Part shown: piece by piece, positions 15,621 through 25,200 of the stretch
Layout: every line of letters starts with the position of its first letter
How positions within the stretch are numbered: the first letter of the stretch is position 1
Assembly (NCBI RefSeq): GCF_030704825.1
Contig: NZ_JAUYNX010000018.1
Coordinates: 1 to 45,372 of the forward strand
Origin: Brevundimonas sp.
GTDB lineage: Bacteria; Pseudomonadota; Alphaproteobacteria; Caulobacterales; Caulobacteraceae
DNA length: 45,372 bases
Direction: 5' to 3'
Program-made: the position numbers and the translations under genes
Notes under the pieces: model-generated
What the model was told of the DNA's origin: nothing
The model's input: the letters and a program-made list of their open reading frames with translations, nothing else
Databases searched by the model: none

Positions 15621-16981
15621 CCCACGATCCGGTCCGCTGGCTGTGGGCGGCCGCCGCCGTCGCCCTGTGGTGTCTCCTCGTGGCCGGCGTCGCCTGGAGC
15701 CGCGCCCGGGCCCGCCGCGCCGCCGCCGCCCGCGCCGCGGCCATGGCGCCCGACGATGGCGCCGGGGCCCTGCTCGTCGCCTTCGCCAGCCAGACCGGCC
15801 TCGGCGAGGAGCTGGCGTGGATGACCGCCTCCAGCCTGTCGGACGCCGGCGTCCCCGTCCGCGTCGCCCCTCTCGGCGATCTCGACCCAGAGGGCCTCAG
15901 GGCCGCGGGCCGGGTGCTGATCGTCGCCTCCACGACCGGCGAGGGCGACGGGCCGGACGCCATGTCGGGGTTCGCCCGCAAGCATATGACCGCCCCTGCC
16001 GATCTCGCCGGCCTGTCCTACGCCCTGCTGGCGCTCGGCGATCGCACCTACGCCGACTTCTGCGGCTTCGGCCGCGCCCTCGACGGCTGGCTCCAGCGCT
16101 CGGGAGCGGCGCCGATGTTCGACTGGGTCGAGGTCGACGACGGCGACGCCGGCGCCGTCCGTCACTGGCAGCACCAGCTCGGCGTCGTCACCGGCCACGC
16201 CGTCCGGGCAGACTGGACCCCGCCCGCATACGACCGCTGGCGGCTCGCCGCCCGCACCCATCTCAATCCCGGCAGCCCCGGCGGCGAGGCCTGGCTGCTG
16301 GCCTTCGAACCGGTCGATCACAGCCCCCGCTGGGTCGCGGGCGATATCGCCGAGATCGGTCTGCCCGGCGAACCCTCGCCCGGCAGCCGCGAATACTCCG
16401 TCGCCTCCCTGCCGTCGGACGGCCGCGTCGAGTTCATCGTCCGCCTGATGGCCCGACCCGACGGCTCCCCCGGCCTCGCCTCCGGCTGGCTGATCCGCGA
16501 CCTCGCGATCGGCGACCCGGTCGGCATGCGCATCCGCGTCAACCGCGGCTTCCATGGCCCCGCTCCCGAGGTCCCGCTGATCCTGATCGGCAACGGCACC
16601 GGCCTCGCCGGCCTGCGCGCCCACTGGCGGGCCCGGTCCGGTCAACCGCACGGCGGCGTCTGGTTGATGTTCGGCGAGCGCACCTCGGCCAGCGACGCCT
16701 TCCTCGACGGCGAACTTCAGGCGGCCCTCGCCTCGGGAGGGCTGACCCGGCTCGACCGCGCCTTCTCGCGCGACGCCGGCGACGGCCGCTACGTCCAGCA
16801 GTTGATCTTTCAGAGCACGGACGAACTCGTCTCCTGGGTCGACCGCGGCGCCGTCATCCTCGTCTGCGGCAGCCTCGAAGGCATGTCGACGGGGGTCCAC
16901 GCGGCGCTCGAAGCAGCCCTCGGCGCCGACCGCCTGCTGGACCTCGCCGAAGCCGGCCGCTACCGCCGCGACGTCTATTAG
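15617..16981 (+). CDS. Membrane-anchored flavodoxin/FAD/NAD(P)H reductase (PiuB- or CysJ-like)
   Basis: A 454-residue protein starting at GTG 15617. One N-terminal transmembrane helix (about 8-28) is followed by an Arg-rich segment, placing the rest in the cytoplasm. A flavodoxin domain follows, with LLVAFASQTGLGEE, STTGEGDGP and LALGDRTYADFCGFG. The FAD-binding barrel has SREYSVASLP, and the nicotinamide domain has LILIGNGTGLAGLRAH and ILVCGSLEGMSTGVH, ending in YRRDVY, an aromatic C-terminus as in this superfamily. It probably feeds electrons from NAD(P)H to the PepSY protein. Together the two reproduce the parts of PiuB. CysJ-like sulfite reduction is unlikely, as no CysI gene is near. Confidence 0.87.
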   Translation: MTHDPVRWLWAAAAVALWCLLVAGVAWSRARARRAAAARAAAMAPDDGAGALLVAFASQTGLGEELAWMTASSLSDAGVPVRVAPLGDLDPEGLRAAGRVLIVASTTGEGDGPDAMSGFARKHMTAPADLAGLSYALLALGDRTYADFCGFGRALDGWLQRSGAAPMFDWVEVDDGDAGAVRHWQHQLGVVTGHAVRADWTPPAYDRWRLAARTHLNPGSPGGEAWLLAFEPVDHSPRWVAGDIAEIGLPGEPSPGSREYSVASLPSDGRVEFIVRLMARPDGSPGLASGWLIRDLAIGDPVGMRIRVNRGFHGPAPEVPLILIGNGTGLAGLRAHWRARSGQPHGGVWLMFGERTSASDAFLDGELQAALASGGLTRLDRAFSRDAGDGRYVQQLIFQSTDELVSWVDRGAVILVCGSLEGMSTGVHAALEAALGADRLLDLAEAGRYRRDVY

Positions 16982-17124
16982 GGCGGACGTCGGCCCGTCG
17001 GCGACAATTGCGGCCTTCGTCAGTCGATGGGCCCGGACGTCATGGTCGACCTGGCTGAAATGGCGTGTTTCTCTTCAGCTACAGTGACCGCAATCGCCGG
17101 ATTCCGTGGTCGAAATCGTCGCGT

Positions 17125-17802
17125 TCAGACCTCGGCCCAGCGCCGCATGAGGTTGTGATAGACCGCCGTCAGCTCCAGCACCGCCGCATCCTTCGGCCCC
17201 TTGTCCGCGCTGACCCGCTGGATCGCCACGTCGAGCCGGAACAGCGTCTCCCGGTCGGCATCGTCGCGCACAAGGCTTTGAATCCAGAAGAAACTCGCCA
17301 CCCGCCGCCCCCGGGTCACCGGGGTCACCCGGTGCAGGCTCTTGGACGGATACAGCACCATATCCCCGGCCGGCAGCTTGACCGACTGCGGCCCGTACAT
17401 CTCCTCGACGACCAGCTCCCCGCCGTCGTAAGCGTCTGGTTCCGCGAGGAAAAGCGTCGCCGACAGATCGCTGCGGATGCGGACCGGACCCCGCTGGCGG
17501 ATGGCGTTGTCGACATGGACGTCGAACCGCTCGCCGCCCTCATAGGCGTTGAACAGGGGCGGAAAGATCGTATGCGGCAGGGCCGCCGCCACGAACATCG
17601 CATTGGCGTTCAGGGCCTGGACCACCAGCGCCCCGACCTCGCGCGCCTCGGCGCTGCCCTCGGGCAGCTGCCGGTTGACCTTGGCGGTCGCCGCCTGATG
17701 GCCCGAGGTCACGTTGCCGTCCGCCCATGGCCCGGCGTCCAGACGCGACCGCAGGGTCGCGACCTCGTCCTTGCTGAAGACGCCGGGGATGTGGAGCAGC
17801 AT
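17125..17802 (-). CDS. piuC: PKHD-type Fe(II)/2-oxoglutarate dioxygenase, PiuC
   Basis: A 225-residue protein, near the standard PiuC/YbiX length of ~226. It begins [14 protein letters not shown] and has [10 protein letters not shown], then the iron ligands HVD (in FDVHVDNAI, about residues 94-100) and the distal His in [11 protein letters not shown], with the 2-oxoglutarate Arg following. The C-terminal cap ends [14 protein letters not shown]. The gene lies 8 bases downstream of the siderophore receptor gene on the same strand, which is the conserved piuA-piuC neighbourhood. Its substrate is not established. It converges on the reductase gene with 143 non-coding bases between. Confidence 0.93.
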   Translation of the reverse strand: MLLHIPGVFSKDEVATLRSRLDAGPWADGNVTSGHQAATAKVNRQLPEGSAEAREVGALVVQALNANAMFVAAALPHTIFPPLFNAYEGGERFDVHVDNAIRQRGPVRIRSDLSATLFLAEPDAYDGGELVVEEMYGPQSVKLPAGDMVLYPSKSLHRVTPVTRGRRVASFFWIQSLVRDDADRETLFRLDVAIQRVSADKGPKDAAVLELTAVYHNLMRRWAEV

Positions 17803-17810
17803 GGCCCGAC

Positions 17811-20120
17811 CTAGTACCGCAGATTCAGCGTCAGGATAGCCTGCCGTCCGGGGGCCACGTCGGCGTGGTGCACGCCGTTGGTGCGCAGGATGTAGGCCTC
17901 GTCGCCCGCGTTCTGGACATTCAGCTGCAGGCTGGCGCGCTCGTTGATGTCGTATGAGGCGAACAGGTCGACCCTCGTCCAGGCCGGCGCATAGATCCGG
18001 TTGGCCCCGCCGCCGGCCCCGCCCTGGTTGCCGCCGAAGCTGTCGGAGACATGATAGACGCCGCCGCCGACGCTGAGGCTGGGGATGACCCGCCAGGTCG
18101 TGAACAGGCTGAAGGAATGCTCGGGCGTATTGGCCAGAGGATCGCCGACGTTGGCGTTGTTGTAGGCCCCCGAGACCAGTTCCGAGTCCATCCAGGTGTA
18201 GCCGCCGAACACCTGCCAGGCGCGGGTGATGTTGCCGGACACGCCCAGTTCGATCCCCTTCACCTCGGCCTCGCCGGCCTGTTCGAACACGCCCGGCGAC
18301 ACCTGGATCTGGGCGTTCTCGCGCCTGAGCATGAAGGCCGCGCCCGACACCGCCAGCCGGTCGTGGAACAGATTGGCCTTGGCTCCGATCTCGAAGCTCT
18401 CGGTCTGCTCCGGGTCGAGCACCGTGGCGGCCAGATTGCCCGTCCCCGTGCCGCCGCTGGTGTTCTGGTCGCCCGCCGAAATCGTCGGCGGCGTCGAGGC
18501 GGTCGCCCAGGAGACATAGACGCTGGAGGCGGCTGTCGGCTTGAACACCAGGCCGACCTGGTAGTTGGCGAAGTCCCACTCGCGCCGGGGCACAGCCGTA
18601 TAGGTCGCCGGGTTCCACACGCCGCCGACCTGGGTCACCCCGCCGACGGTGTTTGCGACGCCGTTGACGCCCTCGACTGCGTACCGGTCCCACCGGACCC
18701 CGAGATTGAGCAGCAGGCGGTCGGTCAGCGAAATGCTGTCCAGGGCGTAGACCCCGACGCTCTCCGTCGTATTGCTGCTGACCGGCCCGCGGTTGATCAC
18801 CCCGGTCCAGGCGTCGTCCGTCGACGGGGCGTATACGCGCGTGCAGTCCCCGGCGCCGAGGTTGTTCAGGTTCGCCGCCGACATGACGTAGCCCGCGGGA
18901 CAGGTCGCGCCCGAGGTGGTGAAGGTCGACCAGGCGGCGTTGAGGTTCTTCTCGCGGCTCAGCTCCAGACCCAGGTCGAAGGCGTGTTCGACGCCCCCGG
19001 CGGCGAAGGAGCCGCGCAGGTCGGTGACGTTGGCGATCGTGGTCACCGGGTTCCAGCGCGTCTTGGTGGCGCGCTTCATCCACCATTCGCCGGCGACGAA
19101 TTGCGCCGCCCCGCCGTCGCCGGGATTGGTGACGATGTAGTCGTTCAGCGTCTCGGACCAGCGGCTGACGTTGCGCAGCGCCAGCCCGTTGTCGAACGCA
19201 TGCTCGAACGCGAAGGTGAAGGCGTCGACCGTATTGGTCAGATAATCCCGCCCCTCCAACCCGTAGAAACTGTCGTAGGGGACGTCGAGAACGCCGCTCG
19301 GCGTGGTCCGCGCGCCGATCTTGGTGAACAGCGGGATGCCGTAGTCCGGCATCTGGTTCGACTCCAGGTGATAGTAGCTGAAAGTCCCGGTCGAGCGCGT
19401 CCCCAGGCCCGCCGCCAGCGACAGACCCAGCCCCCATTTGTCGTAGTCGACCGAGTTCCGGCCGGCCACGTCGCCCTCGGCGCCCATCAGATTGATCCGC
19501 AGGCCCGCCGTCTCGCCCAGGTTCCAGTTCTGGTCGATCGTGCCCCGCAGATAGCCGTCCGTGCCCACCCCGAGACCGAAGCGGGTGAAGTCCGTCAGGC
19601 GCGGGGCCTTGGAGGCCAGGTTGATGCTGCCTCCGCCGGACCCGCGGCCGGAATAGACGGCGTCGGGCCCCTTGATGACCTCGACCTGCTCGATGTTGAA
19701 CACTTCGCGTTGCTGGCCGCCCGTATCGCGGATGCCGTCGACGAAAACGTTGTTGCCCGACGCCTGGCCCCGGATGAACGGCCGGTCGGCCAGCGGCTGG
19801 CCGCCCTCGCCGGCGCCGAAGGTGATGCCCGGCGAGGTGCGCAATATGTCCTGCAGCGAGGTCGCCGCCGTCTGTTCGATGATCTGCTGCGGAATGATGG
19901 TGATCGAGCGCGGGGTGTCGACCAGGGGCGCTGTGAACTCGGGCGATTGCGGCTCGCGCCGGACCGGCCGGCCGTCGACCGTGACGGTTTCCAGCGTCTG
20001 GGCGTCCTGCGGCTCGCCCTCCGGTCCGGGCTCGGCCAGGACCGGTCCCGCCATGAGCATGCCCGCCGCCGTGGACGCGTACAGCAGGACGCGAAGGGCG
20101 TCGGCGCGGGAGTCGGACAT
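17811..20120 (-). CDS. piuA: TonB-dependent siderophore receptor (PiuA/Fiu type)
   Basis: A 769-residue outer-membrane receptor. I place the start at ATG 20120 ([20 protein letters not shown]), which gives a normal signal peptide ending VLAEP. The longer frame starts with TTG at 20180 and would encode a Fur-like dyad. The TonB box LETVTVDG, the siderophore-receptor plug ([57 protein letters not shown]) and a C-terminal barrel strand ending LTLNLRY are visible. Together with PiuC this fits catecholate-siderophore uptake, as for PiuA and Fiu, although the ligand itself is unproven. Two Fur-like sites lie upstream. Confidence 0.9.
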   Translation of the reverse strand: MSDSRADALRVLLYASTAAGMLMAGPVLAEPGPEGEPQDAQTLETVTVDGRPVRREPQSPEFTAPLVDTPRSITIIPQQIIEQTAATSLQDILRTSPGITFGAGEGGQPLADRPFIRGQASGNNVFVDGIRDTGGQQREVFNIEQVEVIKGPDAVYSGRGSGGGSINLASKAPRLTDFTRFGLGVGTDGYLRGTIDQNWNLGETAGLRINLMGAEGDVAGRNSVDYDKWGLGLSLAAGLGTRSTGTFSYYHLESNQMPDYGIPLFTKIGARTTPSGVLDVPYDSFYGLEGRDYLTNTVDAFTFAFEHAFDNGLALRNVSRWSETLNDYIVTNPGDGGAAQFVAGEWWMKRATKTRWNPVTTIANVTDLRGSFAAGGVEHAFDLGLELSREKNLNAAWSTFTTSGATCPAGYVMSAANLNNLGAGDCTRVYAPSTDDAWTGVINRGPVSSNTTESVGVYALDSISLTDRLLLNLGVRWDRYAVEGVNGVANTVGGVTQVGGVWNPATYTAVPRREWDFANYQVGLVFKPTAASSVYVSWATASTPPTISAGDQNTSGGTGTGNLAATVLDPEQTESFEIGAKANLFHDRLAVSGAAFMLRRENAQIQVSPGVFEQAGEAEVKGIELGVSGNITRAWQVFGGYTWMDSELVSGAYNNANVGDPLANTPEHSFSLFTTWRVIPSLSVGGGVYHVSDSFGGNQGGAGGGANRIYAPAWTRVDLFASYDINERASLQLNVQNAGDEAYILRTNGVHHADVAPGRQAILTLNLRY

Positions 20121-20133
20121 CGGAGCGGCCTGG

Positions 20134-20205
20134 TTGCGATTGAGAAGTGGTCGCAATAGCAACTTGACGGCGCCGCGCAAGCGGAAATGAGAATTACTCG
20201 CAATT
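20134..20205 (-). promoter_or_regulatory. Tandem Fur-like sites upstream of the PiuA-type receptor
   Basis: The proximal site (20134-20156) has arms TTGCGA and TCGCAA and contains TTCTCA on the minus strand. The distal site (20186-20205) reads on the plus strand AATGAGAATTACTCGCAA, close to the classic 7-1-7 Fur box TGAGAAT-N-ATTCTCA (all of the first half, five of seven in the second). On the minus strand both read TTGCGA followed four bases later by TTCTCA. The distal site could also affect the divergent EAL gene at 20272. Confidence 0.6.
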
Positions 20206-20271
20206 TGCGCCCGTCAGACGCCTCCAACCCGGTTTACATCGGCTTCACCCCGTTGCCGTACACCGGTCGGG

Positions 20272-21627
20272 ATGCGCAATCCGTTCGCATTCCTGCCGGC
20301 GTTGTTCTCGGCCGATTCCGCCCGGACGCATCTGCGCGACCGCGAGGCGCAGCTGACCCACATGGCCCTGCACGATCAGGAAACCGGACTGGGAAACCGT
20401 CTCTCGCTGGAGCGGCGGGCGGCGGGCTCCGGGCGAATCCATGTCGTCCTCGTGGGCGTGGACCGTTTCGAGGTGGTCCGGAACGCCATCGGCTACGATT
20501 CGATGGCCCGGCTGCTGATCACCCTCGGGCAAAGGCTGTCGGCCCTGTCTGACGGCGCGCCGGTCGCCCGCGTCGGGGGCGGCGCCCTGGGCATGGTGTT
20601 CGAGTGCGACGGCGACGAGGCCGCCCTCGCCCTGGCGGGCCGGCTGTGCGAGGCCGCCCAGTCTCCGGTCACCCTGGACGGGGCCCCGGTGGACATCGCC
20701 CTCACGGCGGGCGTGGCGCGCGCGGCCGAGGTCAACCGCAACGTTCCGTCTCCGGTTGACCGCGCCTCGATCGCCGTCGACCAGGCCCGCGCGGCCCGCC
20801 GGCGCACCGCCGCCTTCGACGCCGAACGCTACGGCGACCCGGCCGGCAATCTGTCGCTGATCGGCGAGATGATGGCGGCCCTCGCCAAGGACGAATTGTC
20901 CCTAGCCTACCAGCCCAAATACGACTTCAGGGGCCAGCGCATCAACGCGGTCGAGGCTCTGATGCGCTGGACCCATCCGCGTCGGGGCGCGGTTTCGCCA
21001 GACCTGTTCATCGCCATGGCCGAGGAGACGGGCCATATCCGCCCGCTGACGGAGTGGGCCATCCGCCGCGCGATCGCCGACCAGAAGCGGCTGGCCGCCG
21101 CGGGGCACGCCCTGACCGTCTCGGTCAACATTTCGGGCCGCCTGCTGTCCGACGAGAGTTTCGCCGACTTCGCCCTGGCCGAGGTCGCCGCCTCGAAGGC
21201 CGACCTGTGTTTCGAGATCACCGAGACGGCGGTCATGGACAATCCGGACCTGGCCCTGCGCATCGTGGAGCGGTTCGCGGGGGCGGGCATATCGGTGTCG
21301 CTGGACGACTACGGCTCGGGCCTGTCGTCCCTGACCTATCTGAAACAGATTCGCGCCGACGAGCTGAAGATCGACAAGAGCTTCATCGTCGGCCTCGACC
21401 AGTCCTCGCGCGACGCCCTGCTGGTCAAGTCGACCATCGACCTGGCCCACAGCCTCGGCCTGAAGGTCACCGCCGAAGGGGTCGAGACCCCGACGGCCCT
21501 GGCCCTGCTGCGGGGCATGGGCTGCGACATGGCGCAGGGCTATCTGATCGGCCGCCCCGCTCCCATGGCCGAACTGCTCGAACGTCTGGCGGGCCCGGCC
21601 ATCCTGGACGCGACGGCCGCGGCCTAA
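20272..21627 (+). CDS. c-di-GMP phosphodiesterase (degenerate GGDEF plus EAL)
   Basis: A 451-residue cytoplasmic protein with no clear transmembrane segment or sensor domain. The GGDEF domain (about 30-185) has GGGAL (102-106) in place of the GGDEF signature, so cyclase activity is unlikely; it may bind GTP or serve in regulation. The EAL domain (about 195-440) looks active: EALMRW (228-233), VNISGRLL, ETAVMD, DDYGSGLSS, LKIDKSF and EGVET all retain the metal-binding and catalytic residues. It starts between the divergent receptor and a convergent reductase, 151 bases from the receptor start. A link of iron status to c-di-GMP turnover is inferred from position only. Confidence 0.88.
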   Translation: MRNPFAFLPALFSADSARTHLRDREAQLTHMALHDQETGLGNRLSLERRAAGSGRIHVVLVGVDRFEVVRNAIGYDSMARLLITLGQRLSALSDGAPVARVGGGALGMVFECDGDEAALALAGRLCEAAQSPVTLDGAPVDIALTAGVARAAEVNRNVPSPVDRASIAVDQARAARRRTAAFDAERYGDPAGNLSLIGEMMAALAKDELSLAYQPKYDFRGQRINAVEALMRWTHPRRGAVSPDLFIAMAEETGHIRPLTEWAIRRAIADQKRLAAAGHALTVSVNISGRLLSDESFADFALAEVAASKADLCFEITETAVMDNPDLALRIVERFAGAGISVSLDDYGSGLSSLTYLKQIRADELKIDKSFIVGLDQSSRDALLVKSTIDLAHSLGLKVTAEGVETPTALALLRGMGCDMAQGYLIGRPAPMAELLERLAGPAILDATAAA

Positions 21628-22832
21628 TCCGCCGCGACCGCCTTCATCGACACCGCCGGATCGGCCAGCTTCGCCACGTCCACGGCCGCGCCCCGGCCGA
21701 TCATCTGCCGCCCGGCCATGAACTCGGGCGGCGCATTGACCGCCTCGACGCACAGGATGCGGTCGCCGCCCAGATGGAAGACGGCGAAGGAGCCCGTTTC
21801 CGGATCCCCCCGCACCACCTGCCGGTCCGCACCGTCGGCCAGGCCCGCGATCTGCAGTTTCAGGTCGTACTGGTCGGACCAGAACCATGGGACCTCCGGC
21901 GCCGGGGCCGGGCGGCCGGCGATGGCCGAGGCCGCCTGTCGGGCCTGCTCAAGCGCATTGGGCACGCTCTCCAGCCGATGCCGCCGCCCGCCGTGCGCCG
22001 GAACCGGCCGGAACGTCGCGTCGCCGATGGCCCAGATCGCCGGGTCTGACGTCCGCGCCGCCTCGTCCACCACGACGCCGTTCCCGCAGTCCAGCCCCGC
22101 CGCGCGCGCCAGGCCGTCGCTCGCCGCCGCCCCGACGCCGACCAGCACCGCGTCCGCCTCGATCAGCCGGCCGTCCGAAAGCCGCACGCCCGCGTCCTCG
22201 AACCCCGTCACCTCGGCCGAGGTCAACACCTCGACCCCCCGCGCCCGGTGGTAGCCGGTGAAGAAGTCCGACAGGGTCCGGGACGCCACCCGCGCCAGCA
22301 CCCGATCCATCCGCTCGATGATCACGGCCTCGGCGCCCAACGCTCGCGCCGACGCGGCCGCCTCCAGCCCGACATAACCGCCGCCCACCACCGCCAGCCG
22401 TCGCCCCGGTCCAAGGGCCGCCTTGAGCCGCTCCGCATCCGCCAGGGTCCGCAGCTCCAGCAGATCGGGCCGATCCCCGCCCGGGACGGCCAGTTTCCGC
22501 GCCGTCGATCCGGTTGCCAGAATCAGGGCGTCGTACGGCTCCACCGTCCCGTCGGCGAAGGTCACCGTCCGCCCCGCCGCGTCGATCGCGGTCGCGACGA
22601 CCCCCGTCCGGAGTTCGATCCCGTGCTCCTCGTAGAACGCCTCGGGCCGCAGCAGCAGCGACTCCAGATCGGCCTCGCCCTTCAGCCAGGCCTTGGACAG
22701 CGGCGGCCGCTGATACGGCGCCGCCGGCTCCTCTCCGGCCAGCACGATCGGTCCCTCATGCCCGTACTGCCGCAGCAGCGCCGCCGCCGTCCCGCCCGCA
22801 TGGCCTGCGCCGATGATCACAACCTTGCTCAT
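21624..22832 (-). CDS. Ferredoxin/rubredoxin reductase-type FAD oxidoreductase
   Basis: A 402-residue protein with two dinucleotide-binding folds: FAD motif VVIIGAGHAGGTAAALLR (4-21) and NAD motif RRLAVVGGGYVGLEAAASA (about 144-162). ATGS, AIGDATFRPVP and the dimer-domain PWFWSDQYDLKLQIAG are typical of the NADH-dependent ferredoxin reductases that serve dioxygenases and P450s (rhodocoxin- or putidaredoxin-reductase group). The start at 22832 gives the canonical MSKVVIIGAG. No partner ferredoxin is encoded next to it. The stop overlaps the EAL gene stop by four bases. It stands divergent to zwf with 210 non-coding bases, in which I see no clear operator. Confidence 0.88.
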   Translation of the reverse strand: MSKVVIIGAGHAGGTAAALLRQYGHEGPIVLAGEEPAAPYQRPPLSKAWLKGEADLESLLLRPEAFYEEHGIELRTGVVATAIDAAGRTVTFADGTVEPYDALILATGSTARKLAVPGGDRPDLLELRTLADAERLKAALGPGRRLAVVGGGYVGLEAAASARALGAEAVIIERMDRVLARVASRTLSDFFTGYHRARGVEVLTSAEVTGFEDAGVRLSDGRLIEADAVLVGVGAAASDGLARAAGLDCGNGVVVDEAARTSDPAIWAIGDATFRPVPAHGGRRHRLESVPNALEQARQAASAIAGRPAPAPEVPWFWSDQYDLKLQIAGLADGADRQVVRGDPETGSFAVFHLGGDRILCVEAVNAPPEFMAGRQMIGRGAAVDVAKLADPAVSMKAVAAD

Positions 22833-23042
22833 GGCCAAGGGAAATAGAGCGAAGCCCGCGCGCGCGCCATCCGGACCGGTGAGGAACCCGCCACCCCGGC
22901 CGCGGATTGGTCTATCAAGGGAGGACGAGGCCTCCCGGCCGTAACTTGGTGTTTCAGGACGGGCCGGACCTGTTGGCTCGACGGGCGGAAGCGGCCAAAC
23001 AACCTCCCGGTCAAGCTGGGAAACCAAGGGAAGACAGCGCGC

Positions 23043-24500
23043 ATGGCAGCATTGGTGCTCTTCGGCGGCGGCGGCGACCTGGCCATGCGGATGCTGCTGC
23101 CCTCGCTCTATTTCCTCGAGCACGACGGCCTTCTGCCCGACGGGCTCACGATCATCGGCGCGGCCCGTTCCGAGGAGAGCCGCGCCGACTATGTCGGCAA
23201 GGTCCGCGTCGCCGTCGAAGGCAAGGCCAGGGCCGACGACGCCTGGTCCGAAGACGCCTGGAAGCGACTCGAGACCCGCCTCGACTATCTCGCCGTCGAC
23301 GCGACCAGCGCGGAAAGCCTGAGGCCGCTCAAGGACAGGGTCGGCGACGGCGCCTGCACCTCCTTCCTCGCCGTCTCGCCGTCGCTCTACGCCCGCATCG
23401 TCACGGCCATGCGCGCCGCCGGACTGGCCGAGGCCGACGACCGCGTGGTGCTGGAAAAGCCGGTCGGCCGCGATCTCGAAACCTTCCGCGAGATCGACGA
23501 CGCCGTGGCCGACGCCTTCTCGGAACAGCAGGTGTTCCGCATCGACCACTATCTCGGCAAGGAGACCGTCCAGAACCTGATCGCCCTGCGCTTCGGCAAC
23601 ACCATCTTCGAGCCGCTCTGGAACAATCTCAGCATCGACCACGTCCAGATCACGGTGGGGGAGACCGTCGGGGTCGGCGACCGCTGGCCCTATTACGACG
23701 AGTACGGAGCGTTGCGCGACATGCTCCAGAATCACATGCTCCAGCTGCTCTGCCTCGTGGCCATGGAGCCCCCGTCGGACCTCGATCCGGACTCGGTCCG
23801 CAACGAGAAGGTCAAGGTGTTGCGCAGCCTGCGCCCCATCACCCCGGAGGAGGCCGAGCGCGTCACCGTGCGCGGCCAGTACGTCGCTGGAACCTCGGAA
23901 GGGAAACCCGCCAAGGGCTATGACGAGGAGCGCGGCGCGCCGTCCGACACCGAAACCTTCGTCGCCATCCGCGCCGACATCGACAACTGGCGCTGGGCCG
24001 GCGTCCCCTTCTTCATGCGCACCGGCAAGCGCCTGCCGGAAAAGCGCACCGAGATCGTCATCCAGTTCAAGCCGCTGCCGCATTCGATCTTCGACAACGA
24101 CCGCGGCCAGGTGCAGGCCAACCGCCTCGTCATCGCCCTCCAGCCCGAGGAGGACATCTCCCTGTCGGTGATGAACAAGAAGCCGGGCCTCGACCAGCGG
24201 ATGCAGCTGCAGCCGATCCAGATGTCCCTGTCGTGGGGGCAGAACGACAAGTCCGCCAAGCCGCCTCGCCGCCGCATCGCCTATGAACGGCTGCTGCTCG
24301 ACGCCCTGAACGGCGACTCCACCCTGTTCGTGCGCCGCGACGAGGCCGAACAGGCGTGGAAATGGGTCGACGAGGTCTCCGACGCCTGGCAGGGCGCGGC
24401 GTTCAAGCCGAAGGACTATGTCGCCGGAACCTGGGGCCCGCAGGAGTCGGGCTATCTGCTCTCCCGGACGGGCCGCCAGTGGAACACGGGCGATGCGTGA
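23043..24500 (+). CDS. zwf: Glucose-6-phosphate 1-dehydrogenase
   Basis: A 485-residue enzyme oxidising glucose 6-phosphate to 6-phosphogluconolactone, the first step of the Entner-Doudoroff route. The coenzyme motif is a Gly-rich variant, LFGGGGDLAMRMLLP (6-20), in place of GASGDLA. The active-site signature RIDHYLGKE (166-174) and VLEKPVGRDL (136-145) are intact, as are the substrate-binding DEYGALRDMLQNH block and FMRTGKRL. The start at 23043 is preceded by AAGGGA. It is the first gene of the zwf-pgl-edd-glk operon. The pgl ATG lies inside its last codons (8-base overlap). Confidence 0.96.
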   Translation: MAALVLFGGGGDLAMRMLLPSLYFLEHDGLLPDGLTIIGAARSEESRADYVGKVRVAVEGKARADDAWSEDAWKRLETRLDYLAVDATSAESLRPLKDRVGDGACTSFLAVSPSLYARIVTAMRAAGLAEADDRVVLEKPVGRDLETFREIDDAVADAFSEQQVFRIDHYLGKETVQNLIALRFGNTIFEPLWNNLSIDHVQITVGETVGVGDRWPYYDEYGALRDMLQNHMLQLLCLVAMEPPSDLDPDSVRNEKVKVLRSLRPITPEEAERVTVRGQYVAGTSEGKPAKGYDEERGAPSDTETFVAIRADIDNWRWAGVPFFMRTGKRLPEKRTEIVIQFKPLPHSIFDNDRGQVQANRLVIALQPEEDISLSVMNKKPGLDQRMQLQPIQMSLSWGQNDKSAKPPRRRIAYERLLLDALNGDSTLFVRRDEAEQAWKWVDEVSDAWQGAAFKPKDYVAGTWGPQESGYLLSRTGRQWNTGDA

Positions 24501-25200
24501 CATCGAGACCTTTCCGGACGCCGCCGGCTGGGCCTCCGCCTGCGCTGTCCGCCTGACCGACGCCCTCGCCGCCGCGCTCGCCGAAACCGGCAAGGCCCTG
24601 TTCGCGGGCTCGGGCGGATCGACCCCGGCCCCGATCTATCGCCGCATGGCGCAGACCGATCTCGACTGGTCGAAGGTCGCCGTCACCCTGATCGACGAGC
24701 GCTACGTCCCCGCGTCATCGCCCGAGTCCAACGCCGCCCTGATCAAACAGACCCTGATGACCGGCCCGGCCGCCGCCGCCCGCTTCGTGCCCCTGTATCA
24801 TTCCGAGGTCACCGTCGACCGCGCCGCCGCCCTCGCCGCCCACGCCCTGGCCCGGGAAGGCCGCCGTCTCGACGCGGTCCTTCTCGGCATGGGCGAGGAT
24901 GGCCATATCTGCTCCATGTTCCCGAACAGCCCCACCCTGAAGACCCTGCTCTCGCCGGGCCTGCCGCCGACCGTGCTGGGCGTGCCCCATGGCCGCGATG
25001 GCGCGGCGCCCAGCCTCGAGCGGCTGTCGATCAACCTGCCGTATCTGATGCAGGCGCGCCGCGTCGTCCTGGCCCTGACCGGTCCCGCCAAGCGCGCGGT
25101 CTTCGAACGCGAGGCCGCCGGCGACCCCGCCGTCCAGCCCATCGCCGCCCTGATCGCCGCCGACGTCCCGCTCGACGTTCTGTGGACGGAGAAAGCGTGA
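24493..25200 (+). CDS. pgl: 6-phosphogluconolactonase
   Basis: A 235-residue DevB/SOL-type lactonase, the second step of the pathway. Family motifs are LFAGSGGSTPAPIYRRM (36-52), the DERYVP motif in VTLIDERYVPASSPESN, and LLGMGEDGHICSMFPNSP. Length and composition are ordinary. The ATG at 24493 lies within the 3' end of zwf and the TGA (25198-25200) overlaps the edd start, so translation of all three genes is likely coupled. Confidence 0.94.
   Translation: MRDIETFPDAAGWASACAVRLTDALAAALAETGKALFAGSGGSTPAPIYRRMAQTDLDWSKVAVTLIDERYVPASSPESNAALIKQTLMTGPAAAARFVPLYHSEVTVDRAAALAAHALAREGRRLDAVLLGMGEDGHICSMFPNSPTLKTLLSPGLPPTVLGVPHGRDGAAPSLERLSINLPYLMQARRVVLALTGPAKRAVFEREAAGDPAVQPIAALIAADVPLDVLWTEKA

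Noticed and set aside
16982..17124. A terminator between the convergent reductase and piuC genes
   Set aside because: Only short GC repeats (GTCGGCCCGTCGGC) and no stem with a T-run; nothing to support.
20121..20180. A TTG start at 20180 for the siderophore receptor
   Set aside because: It would place a Fur-like dyad in the coding region and a poor N-terminus before an otherwise normal signal peptide; ATG 20120 is better.
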